Source: Clostridium folliculivorans
GTDB lineage: Bacteria; Bacillota; Clostridia; Clostridiales; Clostridiaceae
DNA length: 64,000 nucleotides
Direction: 5' to 3'
NCBI RefSeq assembly: GCF_024341905.1
Contig: NZ_BQXY01000002.1
Coordinates: 558,001 to 622,000 of the forward strand
Shown here: positions 44,299 to 53,899 of the stretch, piece by piece
Layout of the letters: each line of letters starts with the position of its first letter
Numbering within the stretch: the stretch's first letter is position 1
Notes under the pieces: model-generated
Databases searched by the model: none
Seen by the model: only the letters and a program-made list of their open reading frames with translations
Told to the model about the DNA's origin: nothing
Position numbers and translations under genes: made by a program

Positions 44299-44994
44299 TC
44301 CTTTAAGCTTATAGCCCATTCCCCATATTGTTTCTATATATTCCTCTTCTAGATTTGCCTTTTGCAATTTATTTCTTAAATTACTCATATGAACATTTAC
44401 AGTGTTTTCATCACATAAATACTCTTCTCCCCACACACTTTCGAAAATATTAGCTTTACTGAATACTTTTTTAGGATGGGTTAAAAATAATTCTAGTATA
44501 TTAAATTCCCTTGCGGTTAGAACTAATTTAAGTCCATTTACCTCAACCTCTTTAGTTTCTTTATTTAACACAATATCCTTATAAGTTAGCTTTTCATCAA
44601 AAACTTCATTGTTATTAAAATTTATATATCTTCTAACATTCACATCAATTCTCGCCGACAATTCTTCTAAATCAAAAGGTTTAGTAATGTAATCATCTGC
44701 TCCTAGTTTAAAAAGCTCTAATTTTGACTGCTTATCCATCTTTGCTGAAACTACAATTATAGGCATAGTCTTATTTTTTCTTATGCTTCTAATTAATTCC
44801 TCACCAGTCTTACCTGGTAGCATTAAATCCAATAGTACTAATTGGAATGTATCTCTTTCAAGATACAACAAAGCTTCTGTGCCAGAATAGGCTTGTACCA
44901 CATCGTAATTATTTTTCTTCAATACCTTTGCTATTAAGTTATTTATACTATCATCATCTTCTACTATTAAGATATTAATATTATCCATCATCAT
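44296..44994 (-). CDS. OmpR-family response regulator
   Basis: A 232-aa regulator: receiver domain with EDDDS, phospho-Asp in LVLLDLMLPGKTG (about 55), Thr/Lys in YITKPFDL; winged helix with VWGEEYLCDENTVNVHMSNL and YIETIWGMGYKLKG. Three consecutive ATG codons follow AAAGGAG; the second or third gives the best spacing, so the protein may be one or two residues shorter. It probably controls the ABC genes downstream, with the kinase at 38922. Confidence 0.92.
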   Translation of the reverse strand: MMMDNINILIVEDDDSINNLIAKVLKKNNYDVVQAYSGTEALLYLERDTFQLVLLDLMLPGKTGEELIRSIRKNKTMPIIVVSAKMDKQSKLELFKLGADDYITKPFDLEELSARIDVNVRRYINFNNNEVFDEKLTYKDIVLNKETKEVEVNGLKLVLTAREFNILELFLTHPKKVFSKANIFESVWGEEYLCDENTVNVHMSNLRNKLQKANLEEEYIETIWGMGYKLKG

Positions 44995-45020
44995 TTTCTC
45001 CTTTATATTTCTTAAAATTT

Positions 45021-45110
45021 ATCACTTCAATCTGAAAACTATTTTCAAAACTCCTCTTGTTCTGATAAGAAAACTTGAAAATATAAATTTTATTATGAAA
45101 AATTAATACA
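45021..45110. repeat. Degenerate R3 repeat copy
   Basis: ATCACTTCAATCTG at the left, CTATTTTCAAAACTCCTCTT and AACTTGAAAATATAAATTTT inside, with the right terminus lost. Confidence 0.5.
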
Positions 45111-45156
45111 TGAAAGTTGCAAAAGTGAACACTAATACTCACTTGTAGCTCATAAC

Positions 45157-46536
45157 TTACTTTAACGTAAATCCAAATTCACATCCATTACTGTGCCTAC
45201 TTTTACAGTATATCTCACCACCATGCTCTTCTATTATGTATTTGCATATAGATAACCCTAGCCCAGAACCTGGTATACTTGAACTCCTGGACTTTTCAGC
45301 TCTATAAAATTTATCAAAAACATAAGGCATATCATCTGGGCTTATACCAATACCGTTATCCTTCACCTTTATAAGTACTTTTCCATTCTGCATCTCTGCT
45401 TCAATAATGATACTTCCTCTACCATTTTTCATATACTTTATGCTGTTCTCCACTAGATTATATAAAACCTCTGTTATCCGCCTCTTATCTATACATACTA
45501 ACATATCTCTTGTATTTACTTCGTAGGAAAAATCAATATCTTTCTGTTTTACATATACCTCTAGCTCTTTCATTACAGGAATGAAATACTCATAAAAATA
45601 AATTTCTTTTATGTTTATATCAAGCTGATTTAGTTCAGCATTTGAGTATTCCAATAGTTCACTTATCATATCTATAAGTAAATCTGTCTTTCCTATGATT
45701 ATATTTACATAATTCTCTTGAGCTTTAGGAGTCCTAGCTATCCCATCCCTTAGACCTTCACTGTATGCTTTGATTGTAGAAATCGGAGTCTTAAGATCAT
45801 GGGAAATACAGGATATCAATTCTTGTTGAGATTTTTTAAGAACTTCTTCTCTTATTTGCTTTGCTTTTAATTCATCTCTCATAAGTTCAAAGGAATATGT
45901 AAGATCACCAACTTCATTTTCTCCTATTTCTTTTTCATAGGTCCTAATAATTTCTAAATCATAATTACCCGCAATAATTCCTTTGGTGGAAACACTAATT
46001 TCTTTTAAGGGAGTTAAAATCCTTCTGCTAAAGTACAAAGTCCTAGCTATTAAAATATAAGCACTTATAAGAACACCAATAAACACTGGAGAAAATATAT
46101 TTATTACTCTTGTAAAATTTGATTCTATTAAAATATCTTTTTCAGGTATCAAGAAAACTACAAATCCATTTACCTTTCCCTCATTCTCCAACACAAAACT
46201 TTCTTTTATCTCATGTTTATTGTTAATACTAAAGCTCTTATCCGTTTGAATCATCTCTTGAGTATTTAATAATTCTCCAACTTTATAGTCAAAGGCCCCC
46301 CCATTATATAGAACTCTTCCATCTAGGCCAAAAACAATATACGGATAACTCCCTTCATGGTACATTCCTTTTTCTATTTCATTTTTTTGCCTCGAAACAA
46401 TCATTCTTATATCATTATCATATATCTTAGAATCAATATTAAAAAACTTATATATACTTAAGATAACTGATACGAAAAGAACGACTACTATAATAGCAGC
46501 CGTTATAATATTTCTTTTATAAAGAATATTATTCAT
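45157..46536 (-). CDS. Sensor histidine kinase
   Basis: A 459-aa kinase: helix at about 10-30, ~120-residue extracytoplasmic region, helix at about 150-172, HAMP (FSRRILTPLKEISVSTKGII), HisKA with ISCISHDLKTPISTIKAYSE, N-box LVENSIKYMKN, and KDNGIGIS and GSGLGLSICKYIIEEHGG. The start is the ATG at 46536 with AAGGGGAG 7 nt upstream; an in-frame ATG at 46572 overlaps the regulator gene and is less likely. It follows its cognate regulator by 28 nt. Confidence 0.92.
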   Translation of the reverse strand: MNNILYKRNIITAAIIVVVLFVSVILSIYKFFNIDSKIYDNDIRMIVSRQKNEIEKGMYHEGSYPYIVFGLDGRVLYNGGAFDYKVGELLNTQEMIQTDKSFSINNKHEIKESFVLENEGKVNGFVVFLIPEKDILIESNFTRVINIFSPVFIGVLISAYILIARTLYFSRRILTPLKEISVSTKGIIAGNYDLEIIRTYEKEIGENEVGDLTYSFELMRDELKAKQIREEVLKKSQQELISCISHDLKTPISTIKAYSEGLRDGIARTPKAQENYVNIIIGKTDLLIDMISELLEYSNAELNQLDINIKEIYFYEYFIPVMKELEVYVKQKDIDFSYEVNTRDMLVCIDKRRITEVLYNLVENSIKYMKNGRGSIIIEAEMQNGKVLIKVKDNGIGISPDDMPYVFDKFYRAEKSRSSSIPGSGLGLSICKYIIEEHGGEIYCKSRHSNGCEFGFTLK

Positions 46537-46564
46537 AGAAAACTCCCCTTTTAGGTGATATCTT

Positions 46565-47251
46565 TTATGCAATGAATTTATATCCTGCTCCCCATACTGT
46601 TTTTATATATTCTAAATCATATTTCCCTAACTTCTCTCTGATTCTATTTACATATACAATTATGCTGTTGTCATCACAGATACCGTTATACCCCCATACG
46701 CCTTCATATATTTGCTCCTTTGAAAAAACCTGATTTGGGTTTTTAGCAAAAAAGTATAACATATCGAATTCTTTAGTGGTTAAGTTTAACTGCTCTCCCT
46801 TAACCATTGCTGAATAAGAGGATTTATTAAGTATTAACTCCCCTATTTTCACTTCATTATTGTCTATAGGGTGTACAACTTTTATTTTTTCATATCTTCT
46901 AAGCTGTGCCTTTACTCTTGCTACTAATTCTAATGGACTAAACGGCTTGGTTACATAGTCATCAGCGCCAATTCCAAGAGCTATAACTTTGTCCATTTCT
47001 CCACTTTTAGCTGAGATCATAATAATAGGTACTTCTGATTTTTCTCTTATCTCTTTACATACACTTATTCCATCTACCTTTGGCAGCATTATATCTAACA
47101 GTACGAGGCTTGGCATCTTTTCATGAAATTTTTTTAATCCTTCTTGCCCATCATGTGTCACCACAGGTTCAAAGCCTTCCACTTCTAAATATGCCCCTAG
47201 AATATCTGCTAATTCTTTTTCATCCTCTACTATCAGTATCTTATGCCCCAT
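46565..47251 (-). CDS. OmpR-family response regulator
   Basis: A 228-aa regulator with receiver motifs VEDEKEL, phospho-Asp in LVLLDIMLPKVDG, YVTKPFSP, and a winged helix with VWGYNGICDDNSIIVYVNRI and YIKTVWGAGYKF. I use the ATG at 47251 with GGGGTG 5 nt upstream; ATGs at 47263 and 47269 are alternatives. It is followed by its kinase. The upstream ATPase and FtsX-type permease on the same strand are the probable targets. Confidence 0.9.
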   Translation of the reverse strand: MGHKILIVEDEKELADILGAYLEVEGFEPVVTHDGQEGLKKFHEKMPSLVLLDIMLPKVDGISVCKEIREKSEVPIIMISAKSGEMDKVIALGIGADDYVTKPFSPLELVARVKAQLRRYEKIKVVHPIDNNEVKIGELILNKSSYSAMVKGEQLNLTTKEFDMLYFFAKNPNQVFSKEQIYEGVWGYNGICDDNSIIVYVNRIREKLGKYDLEYIKTVWGAGYKFIA

Positions 47252-47498
47252 TTTGCACCCCATTTTCAAACTATTATTTATGTGCTTGCAATTTAATTTA
47301 TTAATATTAATAAACTATAGATATAACTATACTGCTTTTTTGAATATATATTTCTTCTAAAACCAGCATTATCACTATATATTTATATGATTATATAAAT
47401 ATATAATTTTGTGATCGTATATATATAATTATATAAACTTTTCATTTTATATTTATATCTACGAAAATTATATCTTAGATTAACTATTCTTACAAGTT

Positions 47499-48257
47499 CT
47501 ACCATCCCTTCTCTTTAAGGAACTTATACAATATCTCTTCTCTTTCTGAAGCTGATATTCTATCATACTGCTCTAAGTTTAATTCGCCATCTATACGGCC
47601 ATCTTTAAGATAAATAATACGGTTTCCTCTTAAAGCAGCTTTTAGATCGTGAGTTACCATTACCACAGACTGTCCTTCATTATTAATAGTTGTAAATATA
47701 TCTAAAACATTTTCCCCCTGAGAAGAATTAAGAGCTCCTGTCGGTTCATCAGCAAATAATATTTTAGGATTATTTATCAAAGCTCTACATATAGCTGCTC
47801 TTTGTTTTTGACCACCAGACATCTGATTTGGAAACTTCTTTCTATGAGAAGTAAGTTCCATTTTTTCTAATAAAGTACCTATCTTCTCCTCTATTTCTCT
47901 ACGTTCAGCTTTTGTCTTATAGGTTGGACTTAAAATATTTTCATATACAGTAAGGTTAGGAATTAAGTTTATTCCTTGAAATACAAAACCTAATCTCTCT
48001 TTACGAAGCTTTGAGATTTCTTTTTCTTTCATTCTTGTAATGTCTATTTTTTCAAAATAAACCTTCCCTGTAGTCACCTCATCCATTCCACTCAAATTAT
48101 AAAGAAGAGTAGATTTTCCTGAACCAGAGCTCCCCATAATAACAGTAAAATCACCTTCAAAAATCTCTAAATCTAAGTTTTTAATAACATTGTTTACTTC
48201 GCCATCGCTTATAAAACTCTTACATAATAACTCTGTTTTTATAATAACATCTTTCAT
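47499..48257 (-). CDS. ABC transporter ATP-binding protein, MacB/BceA type
   Basis: A 252-aa ATPase: Walker A GSSGSGKST, Q-loop QGINLIPNLTVYENI, signature MSGGQKQRAAICRAL, Walker B ILFADEPTGALNS. The Ala in FADEPTGAL and the MSGGQ signature place it in the LolD/MacB/BceA class that works with FtsX-like permeases, here the 771-aa protein upstream. GAAGGAG lies about 9 nt before the ATG. A short R1 repeat lies between the two genes. Confidence 0.92.
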   Translation of the reverse strand: MKDVIIKTELLCKSFISDGEVNNVIKNLDLEIFEGDFTVIMGSSGSGKSTLLYNLSGMDEVTTGKVYFEKIDITRMKEKEISKLRKERLGFVFQGINLIPNLTVYENILSPTYKTKAERREIEEKIGTLLEKMELTSHRKKFPNQMSGGQKQRAAICRALINNPKILFADEPTGALNSSQGENVLDIFTTINNEGQSVVMVTHDLKAALRGNRIIYLKDGRIDGELNLEQYDRISASEREEILYKFLKEKGW

Positions 48258-48292
48258 AAACTAACAACTCCTTCAATAGTTAAAGTACTATG

Positions 48293-48338
48293 TTGAAATT
48301 AATTGGTTAGCATCTCCGTCACAACCACTTAATTTCAA
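48293..48338. repeat. Minimal R1 repeat copy
   Basis: TTGAAATTAATTGGTTAG, CATCTCCGTC, then ACAACCACTTAATTTCAA. It retains only the outer ends of the R1 arms and would form a short hairpin between permease and ATPase genes. Confidence 0.7.
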
Positions 48339-48375
48339 CTCAGTCATTGATCATATTTATAATTAATCCTAACCC

Positions 48376-50691
48376 TTATTCCTGTACCAAATCTCTAACA
48401 TCAACTTTTTTAAGTGACCGTGAAGATATAAGTGTACTTATAATAAAAGCAATAAGTACTACTATATTTACCAAGGCTATATGGAAATAATTATAGGTTA
48501 CAGGATATTTTATAAATCCAAACATAGACAAACATACTTTCATAATACTTGGATAAAGTAAGATAATCATAGGCACTGCAATTATTATAGAGATTACCGC
48601 AAGTATCCCAACATAATATAGATTTGAGCATATCAGATGCCAAGTTGAATATCCGAGGCATTTATAAATACCATTTGTTTTTTCATTACTTGTGTTCCTT
48701 AAGATTACTATGCAGAAAATATTAATACCACCTACTAAAAGCATTAGCGCAACTACTGGAGGAATAGCTCCTTTTTGAGGAGTTACTATCATGTCCATAA
48801 TACTACTGAAGGCTTCTGTTCTGGCAGTTATATTGCCATTTCCTCCTATCTTCTTCTTCATATCCTTTATAAAAGAGTTCATTTGCTTTTTATCCTTTAA
48901 ATATATTGAAAAATAGTTATAATTGAAATCATAATTATTGTCTGTATATACAGAGGTAGTTAACCTGCAACAATCCCCCAGTTCAAGATAAGTTTGAAAT
49001 ATACCTGTTATAAGTAAATTTACTCTTTTTTCTCCACCTAGATATATTTCAATATAGTCACCAATGGTTTTATTAAGATTCTTAGATATTTTGCTACTAA
49101 TAGCAACTTCATTTCCGTTTTCAGGGTTCCTCCCTTCAGTAATTGGAAGGTTCGCTTTAGAATAATCATCGAAAACAAAGCCTTTCATGGTTGTTAATTT
49201 CATTCCTTTCTTCCATTTCATAGTAACTTGAGTTGCTATATTGCTATTTAAAAAATACGATACTCTTGAATCATTTTTTATAATATCTTCTACTTTTCCA
49301 TTTTTATTACTATCTGTTACGTTAATCATAACATCGCATTTGTCTACACCAAGCCAATAGTCGTTGTTATCTTTCAAAGTATTTGCCACATCCAGAGATA
49401 TTACCCCAAAATTTATACCAAATACTGTCACAATAGAAGTTATGAGTATCACAATGGAGTTTTTTCTATTTCTCATTACCCCCCTTAATGCAATTCCCAT
49501 AGCTGAAAACTGAAATTTTAAATTACCCTTATAATTTTTTTTCTTTTTCGTACTGGAATTTGTCATCCCATTTAAGGCATAAACCGGCTTGACATTCTTT
49601 GTCTTACTTATGATTTTATATATCATACCGATTACTAAAGTTACAATCACTAAATAACAAATAACTCCAGGAATAAACAAATTATGGCTTATCACTTTTC
49701 CCATATTCTTAAATACTGAAATTAATATAATATTTGATATACTTGCAGAAGCTACGCCACCTAATATACAGGCTACAGAAGTTATTAAGAAATAGAACTT
49801 TAGGTACATACTCAAAATGTCACTTGAGTTATATCCCATTGTCTTATATATGGCAATAACTTTAGCATCCGTAATCATCAGATTTTGTATCATAAAATTA
49901 ATTATTATACAGCTAACAACTAACATGATAATCCCTATGGCAAGAAAAATTGCTCCGATTATATTACCGGAAATTTTATTTACATTAATGGTGTCTTCTA
50001 GAGTTATTATGTGTCCATTCATTTGTCCATCGTTTTTTTCTCTGTAAGCCTGTTCAATATCCTCTCCTGTTACACCCGGCTTTCCGTAAAGCCTAATGTT
50101 TAGATTTCCGTACACCCCTGTTGGCAACTGCTTTACCAATATTTCACTATCGTATGAAGTAGTCATATCATAAATTTCTGAATATATACCTCTTACTGTA
50201 TAAAAGATATTTCCATCAGAAAATTTTATTTTAATTTTATCTCCAATATTAACGTTATTTTTATTACTTAAACATGCTGGAATTATACATTCGTTATCCT
50301 TCAGCTCCCTTATCGTATCCTTGTTCCCTTTAAGGAATCTAATATCTCCATAAATTGAGTCCTTATATTCTGCTAATCTAAAAAAACCTTCTAACTTTTT
50401 ATCATTGGAAGTAATTTCTTCCTCAATATAATGCACCTTACTATACTCAATCTTATTAACATTTGGTAGCTTTGCAAATGCTTCTCCTAATGCAATTACT
50501 TCCTTCTCTTTTTGAGAATATGGATATAAGATTCCAGAAGCTGAATTACACTCCTTCACGAAATCCTTAAAGGGCTTATCTAATGATATTAGAATACTTA
50601 TAGACGCACTTATCAGCATAGAACATAACATTATTATTAAAAACATAAGTGCTGTCTGCAGTTTTTTATGTCTAAAATTCTTGATCCACAT
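48376..50691 (-). CDS. FtsX-like ABC permease with two permease halves
   Basis: A 771-aa membrane protein. It has an N-terminal helix (about 15-35), an extracytoplasmic MacB-type domain (about 40-225), three helices (about 235-370), a basic linker NSSTKKKKNYKG, then a second helix, periplasmic domain (about 430-620) and three more helices. This duplicated layout is typical of large Firmicute FtsX-type permeases exporting or sensing peptides. GGAGAG lies upstream of the ATG. It is the first gene of the permease-ATPase unit preceding a two-component system. Confidence 0.88.
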   Translation of the reverse strand: MWIKNFRHKKLQTALMFLIIMLCSMLISASISILISLDKPFKDFVKECNSASGILYPYSQKEKEVIALGEAFAKLPNVNKIEYSKVHYIEEEITSNDKKLEGFFRLAEYKDSIYGDIRFLKGNKDTIRELKDNECIIPACLSNKNNVNIGDKIKIKFSDGNIFYTVRGIYSEIYDMTTSYDSEILVKQLPTGVYGNLNIRLYGKPGVTGEDIEQAYREKNDGQMNGHIITLEDTINVNKISGNIIGAIFLAIGIIMLVVSCIIINFMIQNLMITDAKVIAIYKTMGYNSSDILSMYLKFYFLITSVACILGGVASASISNIILISVFKNMGKVISHNLFIPGVICYLVIVTLVIGMIYKIISKTKNVKPVYALNGMTNSSTKKKKNYKGNLKFQFSAMGIALRGVMRNRKNSIVILITSIVTVFGINFGVISLDVANTLKDNNDYWLGVDKCDVMINVTDSNKNGKVEDIIKNDSRVSYFLNSNIATQVTMKWKKGMKLTTMKGFVFDDYSKANLPITEGRNPENGNEVAISSKISKNLNKTIGDYIEIYLGGEKRVNLLITGIFQTYLELGDCCRLTTSVYTDNNYDFNYNYFSIYLKDKKQMNSFIKDMKKKIGGNGNITARTEAFSSIMDMIVTPQKGAIPPVVALMLLVGGINIFCIVILRNTSNEKTNGIYKCLGYSTWHLICSNLYYVGILAVISIIIAVPMIILLYPSIMKVCLSMFGFIKYPVTYNYFHIALVNIVVLIAFIISTLISSRSLKKVDVRDLVQE

Positions 50692-50855
50692 ATTTCCTAA
50701 TCTCTCCTACTACATATTATTTAACAGACATATAAACACACCACATACTTATTGGTACTCTATTATCTGCATCCTATATATTTATAATAATTGGTAAATA
50801 TAAAATAAAAATATATTAAATATTAATAATTATTAATAGGTCTATGGACCATATA

Positions 50856-51232
50856 TTGAAATTAGGGTGTCTCTACATCCGACACTTCAATGAGTTTCGC
50901 AAAGAATTAATATGATTTTCTTCAATTACATAGCTAAAACTGATAACTCGCTCCGTTCGGACAATACAGTTTTACTTTTTAATAATCCATACTTTTTATA
51001 AATATTTTATATCTTAAATTTAAGATAATAAAAAGGCTATTTGATTAAAAAGTAAAAAGTGAAAATATATCGCCTGCCAGAATTTCTTCACATACGTTCA
51101 GAAAAGGCAGATACGTAAAAAAATCACTAATAAAGAACGATTAGTGATTTTTTAGAGCCATTCCATTTCAAAAAATCATTTAATTCTAATATCTCACTCA
51201 TATAGCATTTACTGTAGAAACACCCTAATTTC
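50856..51232 (-). repeat. R1 repeat copy with an R2 copy inside, inverted relative to 57932
   Basis: Outer ends GAAATTAGGGTG / CACCCTAATTTC are complementary; compared with AAGTGG / CCACTT in other copies both arms changed together. Reading the minus strand, the order is left arm, R2 hairpin, R2 core, AT-rich spacer, AAACTGTA hairpin, right arm, the same as the 57932 copy. The minus-strand arm encodes a 24-residue ORF starting MSEILELNDFLKWNGSKKS. It fills most of the 50692-51345 gap. Confidence 0.8.
51041..51158 (-). repeat. R2 repeat copy nested in R1
   Basis: The minus strand reads ATCACTAATCGTTCTTTATT, AGTGATTTTTTTACGTATCT, GCCTTTTCTGAACGTATGTG and AAGAAATTCTGGCAGGCGAT. It is nearly identical to the copy inside the R1 element at 57932. 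Confidence 0.8.
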
Positions 51233-51296
51233 TATTATCATAAACCATAAGGTTATTAACAAATGAATTTTATGTATCTAGTAGAAAATTAAAATT

Positions 51297-51338
51297 GGCT
51301 ATTATACATGAATTAAGCTAATTCACTGTATAATAGCC
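51297..51338 (-). terminator. Terminator of the zinc-ribbon gene
   Basis: GGCTATTATACA / TGTATAATAGCC with an inner TGAATTA / TAATTCA stem; the stem is almost perfect over 19 bp. It lies 8 nt after the stop codon, with a modest U-tract. Confidence 0.75.
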
Positions 51339-51345
51339 ACAAAGA

Positions 51346-51717
51346 TTACTCACTATCAGCTTTCATCTTATTGTACTCTTCCATTTGCTTTAAGTAATTT
51401 ATCTGAGTTTCAGTTTTACCTGAATATTTTAAACTTTCATCAATAGTCTCAATTACAGCTTTGCCAGAAGCCGCATCCTGCATTTCAACCTTTAATTTTT
51501 CAAATTGTTCTCTTGTTAGCTCGACATAACTTCCACAACTCGGGCAAGCAATTTGATATTTTTTCTTATATGGTATTATAGGTATAAAAAACAAGGTAAA
51601 CCATGTTGTTGCAATACATAATCTCCAAACATTAGTCTGGTTACAATAGTTGCAGGTACGCTCAAAAACTCCACCAATAAACTTTCTGGTCACCTTACCC
51701 CATCCCCAAATTATCAT
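51346..51717 (-). CDS. Zinc-ribbon membrane protein
   Basis: A 123-aa protein with a split zinc ribbon: CNYCNQTN at about 22-30 and CPSCGSY at about 58-64, with a hydrophobic segment (LCIATTWFTLFFIPIIPY) between them. The C-terminal half is charged and helical. It matches the small zinc-ribbon family common in Firmicutes, with no known function. AAGGAG lies 8 nt before the ATG. Confidence 0.8.
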   Translation of the reverse strand: MIIWGWGKVTRKFIGGVFERTCNYCNQTNVWRLCIATTWFTLFFIPIIPYKKKYQIACPSCGSYVELTREQFEKLKVEMQDAASGKAVIETIDESLKYSGKTETQINYLKQMEEYNKMKADSE

Positions 51718-51903
51718 AGTATCACTCCTTATATATTATCCAAATAATTATAACATTTACCTGTATATTCCACAACCAAGGGATATTATAATTAAATTTG
51801 GTGCTGTTTAAGCACCAAGTTGAATAATATTATAATAAGTATAAAGAGGTCCTGTAATTTATTATATATCTATATTTTTTACAATAGAATGGAGGCCCTA
51901 TAT

Positions 51904-52242
51904 ATGGAAACATCAAAGTTTAGAAAATTATATCTGCTAATTAATATTCCTATAATAGTGCTATTTTCTATAATATTAATTACACCACTTTCCATAATTG
52001 ATAGGGTTGCTGATGTATATTATGTTGGTATAGTTACTCGGATAATTATGGGAATATGGTTTATTTTTAATGGTTTATGGAATGGATGTACTGATTATTA
52101 TTCTTTTTTAAAGAATAATAGGTTTCAAAAAAACACTAAAACTCCTAGATGGATATGGTTGTTACTTTTCATTTTGGGTGTTGGATGTATTATAACTGCT
52201 TTTATGGGTTATGGATTTAACGGGGTTAAGAAACCTCTATAA
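51904..52242 (+). CDS. Small membrane protein, three helices
   Basis: A 112-aa protein with hydrophobic segments at about 12-33, 42-62 and 82-104 and a basic tail GVKKPL. I recognise no family. The ATG at 51904 has GGAGG 8 nt upstream; an in-frame ATG at 51820 lacks a ribosome binding site. It is a single gene with its own terminator. Confidence 0.7.
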   Translation: METSKFRKLYLLINIPIIVLFSIILITPLSIIDRVADVYYVGIVTRIIMGIWFIFNGLWNGCTDYYSFLKNNRFQKNTKTPRWIWLLLFILGVGCIITAFMGYGFNGVKKPL

Positions 52243-52284
52243 TTCTTATGACAGTCTAACGCTTGATCTTCTAATTAAACGCAA

Positions 52285-52317
52285 TTTAAAGGAAGTCAAA
52301 ATGACTTCCTTTAAAAA
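52285..52317. terminator. Bidirectional terminator
   Basis: TTTAAAGGAAGTCA-AAA-TGACTTCCTTTAAA, perfect stem with A/T runs on both sides, between convergent genes. Confidence 0.85.
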
Positions 52318-52438
52318 TGAATATATTATCTACAAATAGAAATAATCGCCTTCCATGAAATAACAATTATATTACAACAAAGTCACTCTACTTACTTCAG
52401 ATGGAGAGAAGCTTCTTCGATATGCTGATATACTTTAC

Positions 52439-53074
52439 TTAAACTTGATCTATTCTTCTTATTTTTAACAAATACAAAATCACACCAATTAACTTACAAA
52501 CTGAGATGATTATAGCTGCAACAAGTATTGTGTTCATAATTATAAACCCTAAATCTACATTACGATTTTCTCTTTGAAGAGTGAATACCATATTCAATGA
52601 AGTAGAACAAAAAGCACTTGCTAGAATTACGTTATATAGTATCCTTTTCATTAATGTTTTGTCACGAACTTTCTTTTGCTTTAAAAAAACAAACTTAGAA
52701 GTGTTATCGATATCATTGCTTGCTTTCCTCCAAATTATCATCCTAATCCCATCAATCCACATATAATGGATTGGTTTCCACCCAATTTTAATAAAAGATT
52801 CGAAATATTGTTTATTGACATATGGAAGAAAATCAGTAAAGTACTGCGTTTTACTGCTCTCATTTTTTTTAAAATAAAGTATAAGTCCTCTCAAGGCAAT
52901 TCTGTGTAGTTTATATCCTTCCATTTCCATATCTTCTAACCATCTTTCAAGTTTAGAAGGAAATAAAAGCAACCAGTAACCTTTTATTATTCTTACCAAT
53001 TCATCATTATTTTCTAGACTTTCATCTACTTTAATATAATCAGTTAAACACTTTATATTTTCATCTTTTTCCAT
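52439..53074 (-). CDS. DUF2812 domain membrane protein
   Basis: A 211-aa protein. The cytoplasmic N-terminal ~125 residues match DUF2812: FPSKLERWLEDMEMEGYKLH, LYFKKNESSKTQYFTDFLPY, IKIGWKPIHY. Two membrane helices follow at about 145-165 and 175-198. Such proteins often accompany PadR regulators and may be regulated as anti-stress membrane proteins, but no regulator is nearby. It is paralogous to the 53273 gene. AAGGA lies upstream of the ATG. Confidence 0.82.
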   Translation of the reverse strand: MEKDENIKCLTDYIKVDESLENNDELVRIIKGYWLLLFPSKLERWLEDMEMEGYKLHRIALRGLILYFKKNESSKTQYFTDFLPYVNKQYFESFIKIGWKPIHYMWIDGIRMIIWRKASNDIDNTSKFVFLKQKKVRDKTLMKRILYNVILASAFCSTSLNMVFTLQRENRNVDLGFIIMNTILVAAIIISVCKLIGVILYLLKIRRIDQV

Positions 53075-53199
53075 AATTTCATTCCTTATAATATGTAAAT
53101 TTACCTGGCACTAAAGCAGATATCATTACTTTATTTTACATCAAAACCATAAATTAGTACATAAAAATCCATTGTATGCTAATAAAGATACATTATCTC

Positions 53200-53252
53200 G
53201 TTCTAAAATCCATTTTTAAAACTCCCACGTGTTCTGATAAGGGGATTCACAC
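53200..53252. repeat. R3 left-half fragment
   Basis: AAAATCCATTTTTAAAACTC, CCACGTGTTCTGATAAGGGG resembles the centre of the 45021 copy. It lies between the two DUF2812 genes. Confidence 0.35.
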
Positions 53253-53272
53253 TCTTTTTAATATTTACCTTC

Positions 53273-53899
53273 CTATAAATTCTTTAACTTTATAAAATAC
53301 GCAACTGATCCGTGTAAAAGATAAAAGAAAGTAAATGCAAGCAATGCAAAAAATGTATTGAGTCCAATGTAAAACATATCAACTCTGTATATATTTTTAT
53401 GAACAGTTGCTACTAAATTTATAAAAAAGTAAACTAATATTATTAAATTCACCAGATTAGCAGTTACTACTCTAAAAACATTCTTAGGCAATTTCATATT
53501 GCAATTTAAAAATTCTGATTTACTGCATACATCACCTTGGTCAACTGTTCTCATCCATATAACCATCTTTCCACCTATCATTCTTGTGTTATACATCGGC
53601 TTCCAACCAAGCTTTATATATGTTCTAAAATATACTTTATCAATTATATTTGGAAAATCTATAAAGTATTTAGTTTTTCTTTTTTCATTTCTGGTAAAAT
53701 AAAAGAGATTCCCTCTCTTATTTATCTTATCCAATCTATACCCCTTAGCTTCCATTTCTTCAAGCCACTGCCCTACCTTATTAGGATTGAAAATAAACAG
53801 TAAGCTTTTTCTTATCTTAATTAGATCATCAGTTTCTTTACTGCCATTAAGTATGTTGGACTTTCTAATAGCTGCTTGTTTTTTCAGATTTCCACTCAT
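53273..53899 (-). CDS. DUF2812 domain membrane protein
   Basis: A 208-aa paralogue of the 52439 protein: FNPNKVGQWLEEMEAKGYRL, LFYFTRNEKRKTKYFIDFPN, YIKLGWKPMYN, GKMVIWMR, and two C-terminal helices. AAAGGGATG lies upstream of the ATG. The two are probably a tandem duplication, about 200 nt apart. Confidence 0.82.
   Translation of the reverse strand: MSGNLKKQAAIRKSNILNGSKETDDLIKIRKSLLFIFNPNKVGQWLEEMEAKGYRLDKINKRGNLFYFTRNEKRKTKYFIDFPNIIDKVYFRTYIKLGWKPMYNTRMIGGKMVIWMRTVDQGDVCSKSEFLNCNMKLPKNVFRVVTANLVNLIILVYFFINLVATVHKNIYRVDMFYIGLNTFFALLAFTFFYLLHGSVAYFIKLKNL

Noticed and set aside
47340..47460. AT-rich alternating tract as a possible origin or structured RNA
   Set aside because: Palindromes such as TATATTTATATG are expected from near-pure A/T sequence; no DnaA-box cluster or conserved motif seen.
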